Assembly (NCBI GenBank): GCA_016934415.1
Contig: JAFGSW010000034.1
Coordinates: 1-64,000, forward strand
Reading direction: 5' to 3'
Origin: Spirochaetales bacterium
Lineage (GTDB): Bacteria; Spirochaetota; Spirochaetia; SZUA-6; RPPD01
DNA length: 64,000 nucleotides
Under the pieces are notes generated by a model that ran no database searches, was not told the origin of the DNA, and saw only the letters and a list, made by a program, of their open reading frames with translations. Position 1 is the first letter of the stretch. Every line of letters begins with the position of its first letter. Of this stretch, positions 52,590 through 60,304 are shown one piece after another. A program made the position numbers and the translations under genes.

Positions 52590-53849
52590 TTACGGCGGCG
52601 GGGCCAGGGGCGGCGGGGGCGAGCCCCCCTCCCAAGTTTTATGCGCTTCCTCGGAAAACGGCTTACCGTACAGGAACTCGTACAGGAAGGTGAAATCCCG
52701 CTCGGGCACGTCCATGAATTGGGCGGCGAAATAGGAACTGTCGGCGTCCTTGAACTTTCGCATGATGCGCGTGCCGAGGACGAGCTTCCGGCCCTCGATT
52801 TCAAGGTGCAGCCGGAGGTCGTGAAATAAATCTATTTTTCTCTCGAGCTCGGTCCCCCCCGCCGCGAAGAGCAGCCCCGAGGCGCTTATATCGATGACCG
52901 GAGCCGTGTGCTCGATTTGACCGCGGGCGTGCTCCAGGTAATACCCATTGATTTCAAGCGAATAACTCAGCACTCGCGAAAACTGGACGACTTCCTCGAG
53001 CAATTCCCGCCCGAACCGTTCCGTACGCGGGCGCGTGTTGACGAGGTGAATGTATCCGACCGCGTATTCATGGTAGAGGATGGGGCACATGAGTTCGGCC
53101 GTCACGCCGTTCTTCGCCTTCATCGCCGTCAGGTTCGTCGCCTCGCTCCGAACGAGGTACGGCGGCGTCCCGGTCACGGCCAAAAAATCCTCCACCTCGC
53201 GTTTCACGATAATGTTCCCGGAAAAACCGGGATCATTGAGGGGCAGGTCCTCTGCCGTGGACGGTATCCACAGCGCCTTGCCGAGCTTGACCGTGAGTCG
53301 CTCCTCGAAGGTGGCGGGGGTCCTATCGCGGTACATGACGATTGTAAGGTCGCTGATCCGGCCCTGGAGGGAGGTCCGGAAGGCGGCGGTCATGTCGCCG
53401 ATGCGCGAGGGATTGAAGGAGGAAGAGTACTCCGGCGCTTCGACAAGCGTAAACGTATCGGTTTTGGGGAAATCGAGCTCCACCTTGTCGCCCTCGAACA
53501 TGAAGAAAAGCTTTATCCCCGCGAGCTTGATCCGTTCGTATTTCCGCTGGGGGTCGCGGTAAATGGACTTCGGATTCCCGACCTCGAGGCCCTTTTCGGT
53601 TCGGGCCAGCACCTGCGAGTCGAACGTGTAATAACTGTTCTGAAAGTCGAAAAATACGCGGATGCGCTCTTTTCGCTCGAACGCGTTCTGCCCCGGTTCG
53701 GCCTGGGCCAGGGTGATGGATTCGTCCGCGAGGGAATCGATCATGAAGGGCGATTCTTTTTTATCGCCGTGCACGCTCACGACGGTCCCCTGCTGCTGCA
53801 ACCGGCTGAGGATGAATTCCTTTTCGATCCTGTTTACCTGTACGCCCAT
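52590..53849 (-). CDS. PilZ-domain c-di-GMP receptor candidate
   Basis: 419 residues from ATG 53849, with AAGGA seven bases upstream; the longer open frame above it is Arg-rich and unlikely to be coding. Residues 15-100 resemble the YcgR-N fold. RKYER (102-106) gives the RxxxR motif and FNPSRIG (145-151) an NxSxxG. A GAF-like middle part (about 220-310; VRSEATNLTAMKAKNGVTAE) precedes a second unit with VIDISASGLLF (DxSxxG) and a hydrophobic end. It thus looks like a tandem or split PilZ protein, as known in spirochaetes. It probably reads the c-di-GMP made or cleaved by proteins of the island. Confidence 0.72.
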   Translation of the reverse strand: MGVQVNRIEKEFILSRLQQQGTVVSVHGDKKESPFMIDSLADESITLAQAEPGQNAFERKERIRVFFDFQNSYYTFDSQVLARTEKGLEVGNPKSIYRDPQRKYERIKLAGIKLFFMFEGDKVELDFPKTDTFTLVEAPEYSSSFNPSRIGDMTAAFRTSLQGRISDLTIVMYRDRTPATFEERLTVKLGKALWIPSTAEDLPLNDPGFSGNIIVKREVEDFLAVTGTPPYLVRSEATNLTAMKAKNGVTAELMCPILYHEYAVGYIHLVNTRPRTERFGRELLEEVVQFSRVLSYSLEINGYYLEHARGQIEHTAPVIDISASGLLFAAGGTELERKIDLFHDLRLHLEIEGRKLVLGTRIMRKFKDADSSYFAAQFMDVPERDFTFLYEFLYGKPFSEEAHKTWEGGSPPPPLAPPP

Positions 53850-54046
53850 GACGTCGTCCTTTGGCGGTCCGGTCGTCCCCCGCGTCCGGCGCGCGAAGCC
53901 GAACCATGGCGCGGCGCCGCCGGCGGGCTTGTGCCGCACGCGCTTCCCCGCGCCGCGCAGCAGCGCATTTTCGGCTTTCACGTCCGAATATAAACGTACG
54001 TACCTAAAGTCTCGGCCTTTTCGAAACGAAGCCTGACAGGCATCTG

Positions 54047-54085
54047 GCAGGCTGTTGAAAATGCTCGAGGTTTTCAACAACCTGC
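54047..54085. terminator. Hairpin after the Pro/Ser-rich lipoprotein gene
   Basis: GCAGGCTGTTGAAAA (54047-54061) pairs with TTTTCAACAACCTGC (54071-54085) with one mismatch, loop TGCTCGAGG. It begins inside the minus-strand stop codon region at 54085. GCAGGCTGTTGAAAA is a common intergenic stem-loop sequence in many bacteria. Confidence 0.7.
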
Positions 54086-54885
54086 TAGTGGTCTTTCAGC
54101 AGAAAACGGTAGCTTCCGGGAACGAACGGTTCTTTCGATTTTTCGTACTTCTTCGCCAGGAGCGTGAACCCGGCCTGGAGATCCTTCACCAACCATGCAT
54201 CCTCGATTTTCTTCACGTATATCTCGCCGGTGGTGATCCCCTCGCCCCGGTACAGGCGGAGACCGGCCCGGATCTCGTCGTCGCGCTCGAAGGAAATTTT
54301 TCCGATCCTGTACCGCTCGGGCACGTAGCCCTGCGAAAGCGGATACGATATGACGGATTTGATCTCGGCCCTGACGGCCGGGATCACGAGCGCGTCATCG
54401 ATTTTTTTCTTCGCGAGGCCGTCCAGAAAGGCGCGGATGGTTCCGATCGCGCGGATGTAATCGCGCGTGGCGGACACCCCGTCCTGAAGCGGCCCGATTT
54501 TAAAATCTTCCGGCATGAGTCGCTGCTGCGGGTAATAGGCGAAGAGGCCGGCCTCATTGGTCAGAGTGCGGGACGGGCCCGGACTCGGACTTGACACCGG
54601 CGAAGGGCTGGGCGAAAGACGGATCACCTTCCCTTGCTCGCCGCTCCGCGGCGGCGGCAGGGTCGGTTTCTGAAACGCATTTTTCCGCTGCTCGGGCGAA
54701 AGATTTGTCGCGGGCCGCTGACTCGGGCTCCTGCTCGGACTCTGAGTCGGACTGGGAGCCGCGGACGGCGTCACTTCAATCATCGGTGTCGAAGGCGATG
54801 AGTTTTCCTTGATACAGGCGGCGCAGAATAGGGCGGCGCCGATGAAGGCGATTCCCGCCGCGCACCCGGCCATCGTTATTCGCAT
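54085..54885 (-). CDS. Lipoprotein with Ser/Pro-rich linker
   Basis: 266 residues from ATG 54885 (AAAGG upstream). Lipobox LFCAAC (Cys about 24), then a 75-residue linker of Ser-Pro repeats (PSPTQSPSRSPSQRP, SPSPSPVSSPSPGPS). The globular part (about 110-266) has helices and strands (DYIRAIGTIRAFLDGLAKKK, GEIYVKKIEDAWLVKDL) that recall NTF2-like or similar periplasmic folds, but no family is certain. Repeats of TCGGACT/CCGGGAC type give the linker DNA low complexity. It stands alone. Confidence 0.72.
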   Translation of the reverse strand: MRITMAGCAAGIAFIGAALFCAACIKENSSPSTPMIEVTPSAAPSPTQSPSRSPSQRPATNLSPEQRKNAFQKPTLPPPRSGEQGKVIRLSPSPSPVSSPSPGPSRTLTNEAGLFAYYPQQRLMPEDFKIGPLQDGVSATRDYIRAIGTIRAFLDGLAKKKIDDALVIPAVRAEIKSVISYPLSQGYVPERYRIGKISFERDDEIRAGLRLYRGEGITTGEIYVKKIEDAWLVKDLQAGFTLLAKKYEKSKEPFVPGSYRFLLKDH

Positions 54886-54981
54886 CCGTATCGGCCTTTC
54901 ACCCTTTCCGCGCCTCAAGGCACAGTCCTTGGCGCAGTTTCTTTCAGCTGAAAGTATAGCCGAAGGCCATTGGTTTGTCCA

Positions 54982-55788
54982 TCATCCGGTCGGGGGGGAA
55001 TATTTTCTCTTGAGCAGGAAAGGTCCGAGCGCGTCGATGATTTTGGAGAAGCACAACTCGGCCAAAGGCACTGCGGCGTATATCCACGGCAGGTAGGCCT
55101 TCTTGCGAGGCCGACGGATGAGGGCGAGGACCCGCCTCGCCACCGCCTCGGGCGAGATGCCGAGTCCTCCTCCCGGAATGGCGACGGAGTGATGGCCGGC
55201 GGCGGCAGAGGTAAAAAAACCGGTTTTAACCGGCCCCGGCTTCACCAGGCTTACATGAACGGCGGAACCGCGCGTTTCCCGGTAAAGACTCGTCGTGAAA
55301 TTATCAATAAAGGCCTTCGTGGCGCTGTAGAGGGCGATACCCTGGGCCGGCAGGTCGGCCGCTATCGAGCCGATGTTGATGATCTGCCCGGCGTTCCGAT
55401 CAAGCATTTCTCCGAGCAGCGCGAGCGTCAGGTGGACCGTCGCGCCGACGTTGAGTCTGATCATCTCGTCCGCCGTCGCCCAACTCATCCGGTGGCCGTA
55501 GCCGTACCACCCGAAGCCGGCGTTGTTGACGAGCACGTCGACGCCGCCCACGGCCCGGCGCGCCTCCGCAAGCAGCCGTTCCCGCTCCTCCGGCCGGGTC
55601 AGGTCCGCGCTCACCGCCCACGCCCGTCCTCCGGCGCCGACGATTTTACGCTCGATCGCCCCCAGCTTTGCCTCGCGCCGGGCGGTGAGCACGACGCACG
55701 CCCCGGCGCGGGCAAGCTCCCGGGCTATGCACTCCCCGATACCCGACGAGGCGCCGGTGACGAGAATTCTTTTCCCTTTTATATCCAT
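54982..55788 (-). CDS. Short-chain dehydrogenase/reductase
   Basis: 268 residues. Classical SDR: TGASSGIGE (nucleotide binding, 11-19), NNAGFGWYG, catalytic Ser in INIGSIAADL, YSATK (Tyr and Lys), PGPVKTGF. The Arg in LTARREAKL suggests NADP(H). The C-terminal 45 residues are hydrophobic (IYAAVPLAELCFSKIIDALGPFLL), resembling membrane-associated SDRs such as the DltE/YqjQ group. ATG 55788 follows AAAGG. A palindromic operator lies 31-48 bases upstream. Substrate not predictable. Confidence 0.9.
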   Translation of the reverse strand: MDIKGKRILVTGASSGIGECIARELARAGACVVLTARREAKLGAIERKIVGAGGRAWAVSADLTRPEERERLLAEARRAVGGVDVLVNNAGFGWYGYGHRMSWATADEMIRLNVGATVHLTLALLGEMLDRNAGQIINIGSIAADLPAQGIALYSATKAFIDNFTTSLYRETRGSAVHVSLVKPGPVKTGFFTSAAAGHHSVAIPGGGLGISPEAVARRVLALIRRPRKKAYLPWIYAAVPLAELCFSKIIDALGPFLLKRKYSPPTG

Positions 55789-56172
55789 AAAGCATGCAAC
55801 CTTTCTATCATATCTATTAACGAATACTTATTCGTTTTTAACAATATACGATTCTATCTTTACATCGTCAAGCGACACTCGCCGCGCGCGCTGTTCGCCC
55901 CACGCACCGTATAAAAAACGCGAAAAACACGGCGATCACGAAAAAAAAAGGGAGGATTTGCTGCAAAAAAAATCTCTCTGTGCATTGTTTCTCACTTTTT
56001 TTCTTTTTCATCTTTCGCATTCTTCGTGGTGAAATAATCTCACGTTTGAAACTGATTCCGCGTAAGTCAATCGCCTTGCACTCCCATCGCCGGCATGGTA
56101 TCATGCGGTCCAAAAGCGGCGCACGACCGGACCGATCGCGCGCTGCGCATGAACGGAGAAATGGAAGATCGT
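55789..56172. promoter_or_regulatory. Divergent intergenic region, SDR and glycosyltransferase
   Basis: 384 bases, AT-rich at both ends of the middle. It contains the 18-bp palindrome at 55819-55836 and, on the minus strand near 56030, a TTTCACCACGAAGAATGCG sequence typical of low-complexity intergenic repeats. A minus-strand frame with one membrane span crosses it, but lacks a ribosome site. Confidence 0.5.
55819..55836. promoter_or_regulatory. Perfect 18-bp operator-like palindrome
   Basis: AACGAATA-CT-TATTCGTT. Eight-base arms with a two-base centre fit a TetR- or MarR-type binding site. Located 31-48 bases upstream of the SDR start codon, where a repressor would cover the promoter. No regulator gene is adjacent. 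Confidence 0.6.
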
Positions 56173-57159
56173 ATGCCCGCCGCCGTCAAAGGATCCGCAC
56201 CGCTCTACTCGGTAATCGTGCCCGCCTACAATGAGCAGGAGGTGCTCGGGGTGTGTCACGCGGAGCTGCGCGGGGTGATGGACGCGACCGGCAAACCCTA
56301 CGAAATCATCTTCGTCGACGACGGGAGCACGGACCGGACGCCGGAGATCATCGCCACGCTCGCCCGCCACGACCGCCGCGTCCGAGCGATCGGCCTGTCG
56401 CGCAACTTCGGGCACCAGGTCGCCATCACCGCCGGACTCGACTTCGCCCGCGGCCAGGCCGTGATCGTGATCGACGCCGATCTCCAGGACCCGCCATCCG
56501 TCATCCCGAAGCTGATCGCGCGCTGGGAGCAAGGATGGGAGGTCGTCTACGGCAGGCGCACCCGACGAGAGTCCGAATCCGTTTTCAAACGCGGCTCGGC
56601 CTGGCTGTTCTACCGTTTCCTCAGGTTCCTGGCCGGCGTCCCCATCCCCCCGGACGCGGGCGATTTCCGGCTCATCGACCGCAAGGTCTGCGAGGCGCTC
56701 AAAGCCATGCCCGAGCGCCACCGCTTCGTGCGCGGCCTCGTCAGCTGGAGCGGTTTCAGGCAATGCGAGGTGCCCTACGAGCGGCGCCCGCGCCGCGCGG
56801 GCACAAGCAAATACCCGCTCTTGAAAATGATCGCCTTCGCCATGGACGCCGTCACGTCGTTCTCGCACAAGCCGCTGCGGGCGGCCACCTTTCTGGGATT
56901 GGCGGCATCGGCGGGCGGATTCGCCTATCTCCTCTACAGCATCATACGTTACGCGGCCGGTCTGGCGGTCGAAGGCTGGACGTCGCTCGTCGCCCTGCTC
57001 ATCATCTTCAACGGCATCCTTTTTCTCGTCATCGGCATCATGGGTGAATACCTCGGCCGGATCTACGACGAGGTGAAGGCGCGGCCGCTCTACATCGTGG
57101 GCCGAACGATAGGGATCGAAAATAAGACGTCCGGAACCGCCCGAAAGAGAACCAGATAA
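56173..57159 (+). CDS. GtrB/DPM1-like glycosyltransferase, family 2
   Basis: 328 residues from ATG 56173 (GGAAG upstream; ATG 56149 and 56161 are possible). It transfers a sugar to a polyprenyl phosphate. Seen: YSVIVPAYNEQEVL, IIFVDDGSTDRT, RNFGHQVAITAGLD, VIDADLQDPP, DFRLIDRKV, RRAGTSKYPL, and two C-terminal spans (about 250-275 and 290-315) ending GEYLGRIYDEVK, the usual GtrB/ArnC layout. No flippase or acceptor gene lies next to it. Stands alone. Confidence 0.93.
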   Translation: MPAAVKGSAPLYSVIVPAYNEQEVLGVCHAELRGVMDATGKPYEIIFVDDGSTDRTPEIIATLARHDRRVRAIGLSRNFGHQVAITAGLDFARGQAVIVIDADLQDPPSVIPKLIARWEQGWEVVYGRRTRRESESVFKRGSAWLFYRFLRFLAGVPIPPDAGDFRLIDRKVCEALKAMPERHRFVRGLVSWSGFRQCEVPYERRPRRAGTSKYPLLKMIAFAMDAVTSFSHKPLRAATFLGLAASAGGFAYLLYSIIRYAAGLAVEGWTSLVALLIIFNGILFLVIGIMGEYLGRIYDEVKARPLYIVGRTIGIENKTSGTARKRTR

Positions 57160-57190
57160 GCCCCAATCCACCCGTTTTCCCGCCCTGCTG

Positions 57191-57433
57191 GTGAGCTTCC
57201 TCACCTTGCTGAAATTGCCTTTTAGGTGTCTGCTTCTCGCCTGCGGACCCCGGCCGCCCGCACCCTCCGGGCTTCCCGAGCCCGTCGGGACTCGGGCGCC
57301 TTCGGCCGCGCCCGCCCCTCCGCCGTCCGGTGTGGTGGACATGAAGGAGGTTATTCCCGGGGTCGAGCTCGACGTGCGGTACGCGACCGTGAACAATTTC
57401 ACCGGTCCCGCGCTCGACGTCGAGATCCGCTGA
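57191..57433 (+). pseudogene. Truncated VanX/DdpX-like D-Ala-D-Ala dipeptidase lipoprotein
   Basis: An 80-codon frame with lipobox LLLACG, a Pro/Ala-rich linker, then VVDMKEVIPGVELDVRYAT and NNFTG, which is the conserved N-terminus of VanX-family dipeptidases (pattern LVDIxEVIPxIxLDIRYATxxNFTG). After GPALDVEIR it stops, before any zinc ligand. No continuation was seen in other frames downstream, so the bulk of the gene is missing. It is a remnant, not a working enzyme. Confidence 0.65.
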
Positions 57434-57509
57434 TTGTTTTTGCTCCGGCCGGGACTGGGAATCGCGGACGCGTTGTATTATACTTATATGGGGGGGAGAC
57501 GGAGGTTCG

Positions 57510-57872
57510 ATGGGCTTCAACCGGAGGAAAAATCCGAAGAGAACTGCAATCATTCGCGCCTTGTTCCGCGCTCTCGCGGTCGCCCTTCTCGCGTTTTCTC
57601 TATCCTGCCAGACTCCACCCAAGAAGGCGAACCGCACCACGTCCTCCGGCCATACCTCCCAAGCCCGGGGGGGCGGCATCGATCTTTTTTCCGCGTCGGC
57701 CGAGCCGTTTGGGACCGATCCGCGGGCGAGCCGCCCCGCTCTGGTATCCGGCACCGTGTTTGCGGTCGCCGGCGGGGCGGCCGTGCTGCTCTCGGGTGCG
57801 GTCATGGTGAGCGCCGCGCGCGCCGGAAGGGCGAGGGCCCCGCGGCGCTCCAGACCGCGCCGCGCCGCCTGA
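57510..57872 (+). CDS. Small putative lipoprotein
   Basis: 120 residues, ATG 57510 with ACGGAGG seven bases upstream. Type II signal with LAFSLSC (Cys about 33), a polar linker, a hydrophobic segment (LVSGTVFAVAGGAAVLLSGAVMVS) and a basic tail (RAPRRSRPRRA). The second hydrophobic segment plus Arg-rich end suggests a membrane hairpin. No family recognised. The opposite strand also has an open frame here, but without a signal. Confidence 0.5.
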   Translation: MGFNRRKNPKRTAIIRALFRALAVALLAFSLSCQTPPKKANRTTSSGHTSQARGGGIDLFSASAEPFGTDPRASRPALVSGTVFAVAGGAAVLLSGAVMVSAARAGRARAPRRSRPRRAA

Positions 57873-58027
57873 GCCGTCCGCCGCATACGAAATCTTCCCC
57901 GCTCTTTCATAAAAATACGATTTAGATTACATACGCCTTTCCGAATTTTAACAGGAAAATCGATCAATGGAGCGTAGTCCCGCCGGGGAAAGGACGGGAA
58001 AAAAACAGTTTTGAGGTGTCATTTTTC

Positions 58028-58192
58028 CCGTGTTCGGGTGTTTCAGTATATAGGAAGCCCGTCATTCGACGTACGAAGATTGCAGGAAAACGAATGACAC
58101 CCGGGTGCGACCGTCGAGGCCGCACCGCTGCTTACCTCATCATTTTTTCTTTGCCTTCGGCCCCGCCACTAGCCCGGCGGGGCTCTTTTTTT
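58028..58192 (+). ncRNA. Candidate small structured RNA
   Basis: Consecutive stems on the plus strand: CCCG-tgtt-CGGG (58028-58039), GTCATTCG (58061-58068) with CGAATGAC (58091-58098), GGTGCG (58104-58109) with CGCACC (58120-58125), and the terminator GCCCCGCC/GGCGGGGC with a T-run (58160-58192). A terminator with no gene in front of it is the main argument. It does not match an RNA family I recognise. Confidence 0.35.
58160..58192 (+). terminator. Rho-independent terminator
   Basis: GCCCCGCC (58160-58167) pairs with GGCGGGGC (58176-58183), followed by TCTTTTTTT. The nearest upstream plus-strand coding gene ends 287 bases earlier. Confidence 0.88.
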
Positions 58193-58251
58193 CTGGAAAA
58201 ATCGCCCCAATAACCTATATTTAATGTAGCAAGACATTTCTAGGAGGAACC

Positions 58252-58983
58252 ATGAAACAAACCTTGTTAAAAAAAGCGGCGATGATGCTTATTGCATGCG
58301 CCCTGCCGTTGCTTTCGAGCTGTGATTTATTTCCAGGGGCGAACGCGATTTTGGTGACGGCGGTGGTCACGGGCATACACGAGCCTACTGATTATGCGGC
58401 GGCACTCATTATACTTTCTGACGACGGGGCCGCTCTCTCAGGAGCAGATGTAACAATAGATGTGAATGATAGCGGTTTTCCTGTATCGATTCCGGAATCA
58501 GGAACGGCCGGGACATATTCAAAGAAAGATCTATCAGCACTTCTTACCGGTGACACTATTACGTTAAGGATACAGATCCCTTCAAGTAATATAGATATCA
58601 CTAAATCTTTGGATTTGCCCGCAATGGCTACTGTTTCGAGTCCAAACGATGTCGATTCATATTCAGTTTCCCTTGATACCCCCGTCGCTTGGATTGAAGC
58701 GCCCTCGTTAACGAATCCCATTCAAGTCTACGTTCCGGGGTGGGACCCCTCACATACTCTCCAATTCACGCAAAGCGGCGCTGATTATTTGGAAACGATA
58801 ACGGATTCAGGAACAACTTCTACCACTATCCCGGCTGATACGCTTGTATCCAATCATACCGATATCTTACCGGTAAATGTCGCCCGCATGAATATTCAAA
58901 TCCTATTGGGGAGCGATTTCGAATTTGGTTCCGCTTTCAGCGTCGGGGATGAGGACACAATCCTCATCACTACGATTCCATAA
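58252..58983 (+). CDS. Lipoprotein of unknown function
   Basis: 243 residues, ATG 58252 after AGGAGG. Signal with LLSSC (Cys about 25). The mature part has Ser/Thr/Asp-rich beta strands (ADVTIDVNDSGFPVSIPE, TITLRIQIPSSNIDITKSL, WIEAPSLTNPIQVYVPGW), like carbohydrate- or Ca-binding beta-sandwiches. Its codons are much more AT-rich than those of neighbours (many ATA, TTA, TCA), hinting at a separate origin. It sits between two terminators, so it is a one-gene unit. Confidence 0.85.
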   Translation: MKQTLLKKAAMMLIACALPLLSSCDLFPGANAILVTAVVTGIHEPTDYAAALIILSDDGAALSGADVTIDVNDSGFPVSIPESGTAGTYSKKDLSALLTGDTITLRIQIPSSNIDITKSLDLPAMATVSSPNDVDSYSVSLDTPVAWIEAPSLTNPIQVYVPGWDPSHTLQFTQSGADYLETITDSGTTSTTIPADTLVSNHTDILPVNVARMNIQILLGSDFEFGSAFSVGDEDTILITTIP

Positions 58984-59003
58984 GAATAGGTCTAGCTGAT
59001 GAA

Positions 59004-59036
59004 GCACCCCACCCGCCTGAGGTGGGGTGCCTTTTT
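59004..59036 (+). terminator. Rho-independent terminator
   Basis: GCACCCCACC (59004-59013) pairs perfectly with GGTGGGGTGC (59021-59030), followed by CTTTTT. Ends the lipoprotein gene. Confidence 0.95.
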
Positions 59037-59141
59037 GAAATAATAATCACAATTTTTCTTCCTCTCCGTGCCCAATAAAAAAGACTCATCGCCCGACCAC
59101 CCCGTGATTGCGGTCCCGATCGCTTTCTGCTACACTACCGC

Positions 59142-60302
59142 ATGCGCTCATTGCTCTTCGGCGCGGCTTTTTTCGCCGCGGTCCTGCCGCTCTTCGCCCA
59201 GGAGACGGCGGAGGCGCCGGCCGACAGGAACAGAATCATCCTCGCGCCCGTCGTGAGCCTGACGGACAACCTCGAATTCCAGTACCTGAAGGGCACGATC
59301 TACAACGTGCTCCTCATCAACCTGAAGCGGCAGGAGCGCATCGCCGTGGTGAACGAGGAACCGGGCGCGGCCGGAGCCGCCTTCGACGGCGAAGGCGGCC
59401 TGGAGGCCTTCCTCGACTCGCTGGCCCGCGCCTTTCCGGGCGCGAGCGCCATCATCGCCGAGTACTACGTCGCCAGGGCTTCCCTCCACATCCTCGTCAA
59501 CGTCTGGGACGTGTCGACCCGGCGCGTCAAGAACACCTTCCTCGAGACCATGCCGGCCGACCTCGACCTGCTCGCGAACATAGAGAAGATGTCGGCCAAC
59601 ATCGCCGAGTCCGTGGCCCGCGACCTCCCGCCCACCGAGCGGGAGGCCCTCTTCAACAAGGAAGTGGCGGCGAGCCTGCGGAAGAAAATCGACGAGGAAG
59701 ACCGGTTCGTGGAGGCGATTTTCTCGCGGCGCCACGAGCTCGCCCTGGTCCCGCTCAGCGGGCTGGGGCTCGGCCGGACCGTCGTGTCCTGGACCGCGAC
59801 CGGGCCGCTCGTTTCGCCCCTGCTTTCCCTGGGATACACCTACTCCCTGGGCGGCCTCTGGCACGGCCGGCTCAACCTCGAGTACCTCGGGCTCGATCTC
59901 GCCACCGCGCCCGGCACACGCCAGGAAGTCACGCTGGAGGCGCTCGTCGGAATCGAGCAGCGGTCGTCCTTCGCCTTTTCCGTCGACGCAGGAATCGCCC
60001 TCATCTACGACTACAACCGGGAGAGCGCCGCGCTCGCGTACACAGAAGGCGCCGCCACCGTGTACCCGGAAGTGGAGCGCCTCTCGCTTTCCATCCCCGT
60101 CGCGCTCGGCTTTACGGTGTACCTTTCGCAGGCCTTCTTCGTCCATATCGGCTTCAAGTACCACGGCCTCACCTTCACCTTCGAGCCGCTGGCGTACGGC
60201 ACGTACGACGTCGGCGCCTCGAGCTTCCTGTACCGCGACGGCTTTTCGGCCTGGAATTTCGCCTGCCTGTCGATTTTCGTGCAGGCGGGGGTGAGGCTCT
60301 GA
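59142..60302 (+). CDS. CsgG/TolB-like domain plus outer-membrane barrel, copy 1
   Basis: 386 residues from ATG 59142. Signal peptide (LLFGAAFFAAVLPLFAQ), then a periplasmic mixed alpha/beta part (about 28-185: IILAPVVSLTDNLEFQYLKG, ERIAVVNEEPG, ASAIIAEYYVARASLHILVNVWD) of the CsgG or TolB-N kind, then beta strands with aromatic girdles ending FVQAGVRL. No lipobox. The ribosome site is weak. The next gene has the same architecture and starts two bases after the stop, so the two are probably subunits of one outer-membrane assembly (inference). Confidence 0.75.
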   Translation: MRSLLFGAAFFAAVLPLFAQETAEAPADRNRIILAPVVSLTDNLEFQYLKGTIYNVLLINLKRQERIAVVNEEPGAAGAAFDGEGGLEAFLDSLARAFPGASAIIAEYYVARASLHILVNVWDVSTRRVKNTFLETMPADLDLLANIEKMSANIAESVARDLPPTEREALFNKEVAASLRKKIDEEDRFVEAIFSRRHELALVPLSGLGLGRTVVSWTATGPLVSPLLSLGYTYSLGGLWHGRLNLEYLGLDLATAPGTRQEVTLEALVGIEQRSSFAFSVDAGIALIYDYNRESAALAYTEGAATVYPEVERLSLSIPVALGFTVYLSQAFFVHIGFKYHGLTFTFEPLAYGTYDVGASSFLYRDGFSAWNFACLSIFVQAGVRL

Positions 60303-60304
60303 GC

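Larger units (their letters stand above)
57873..58251. other. Intergenic region with structured RNA candidate
   Basis: 379 bases with no convincing protein. The part from 58028 to 58192 has several hairpins in a row ending in a terminator (see the ncRNA entry). The first 150 bases are AT-rich with no visible structure. Confidence 0.6.

Noticed and set aside
55868-56113. Small minus-strand protein with one membrane span
   Set aside because: No ribosome site, and the DNA is low-complexity intergenic repeat-like sequence (CACCACGAAG type).
56101-57402. 430-codon minus-strand frame
   Set aside because: Antisense to a clear glycosyltransferase; no recognisable domain.
57038-57967. Minus-strand frame of about 300 codons over the VanX-like remnant and small lipoprotein
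   Set aside because: No signal or domain; the plus strand has lipoboxes and ribosome sites.
58016-58213. 65-codon frame across the terminator
   Set aside because: It runs through a strong terminator and has no ribosome site; the RNA structure explains the region better.
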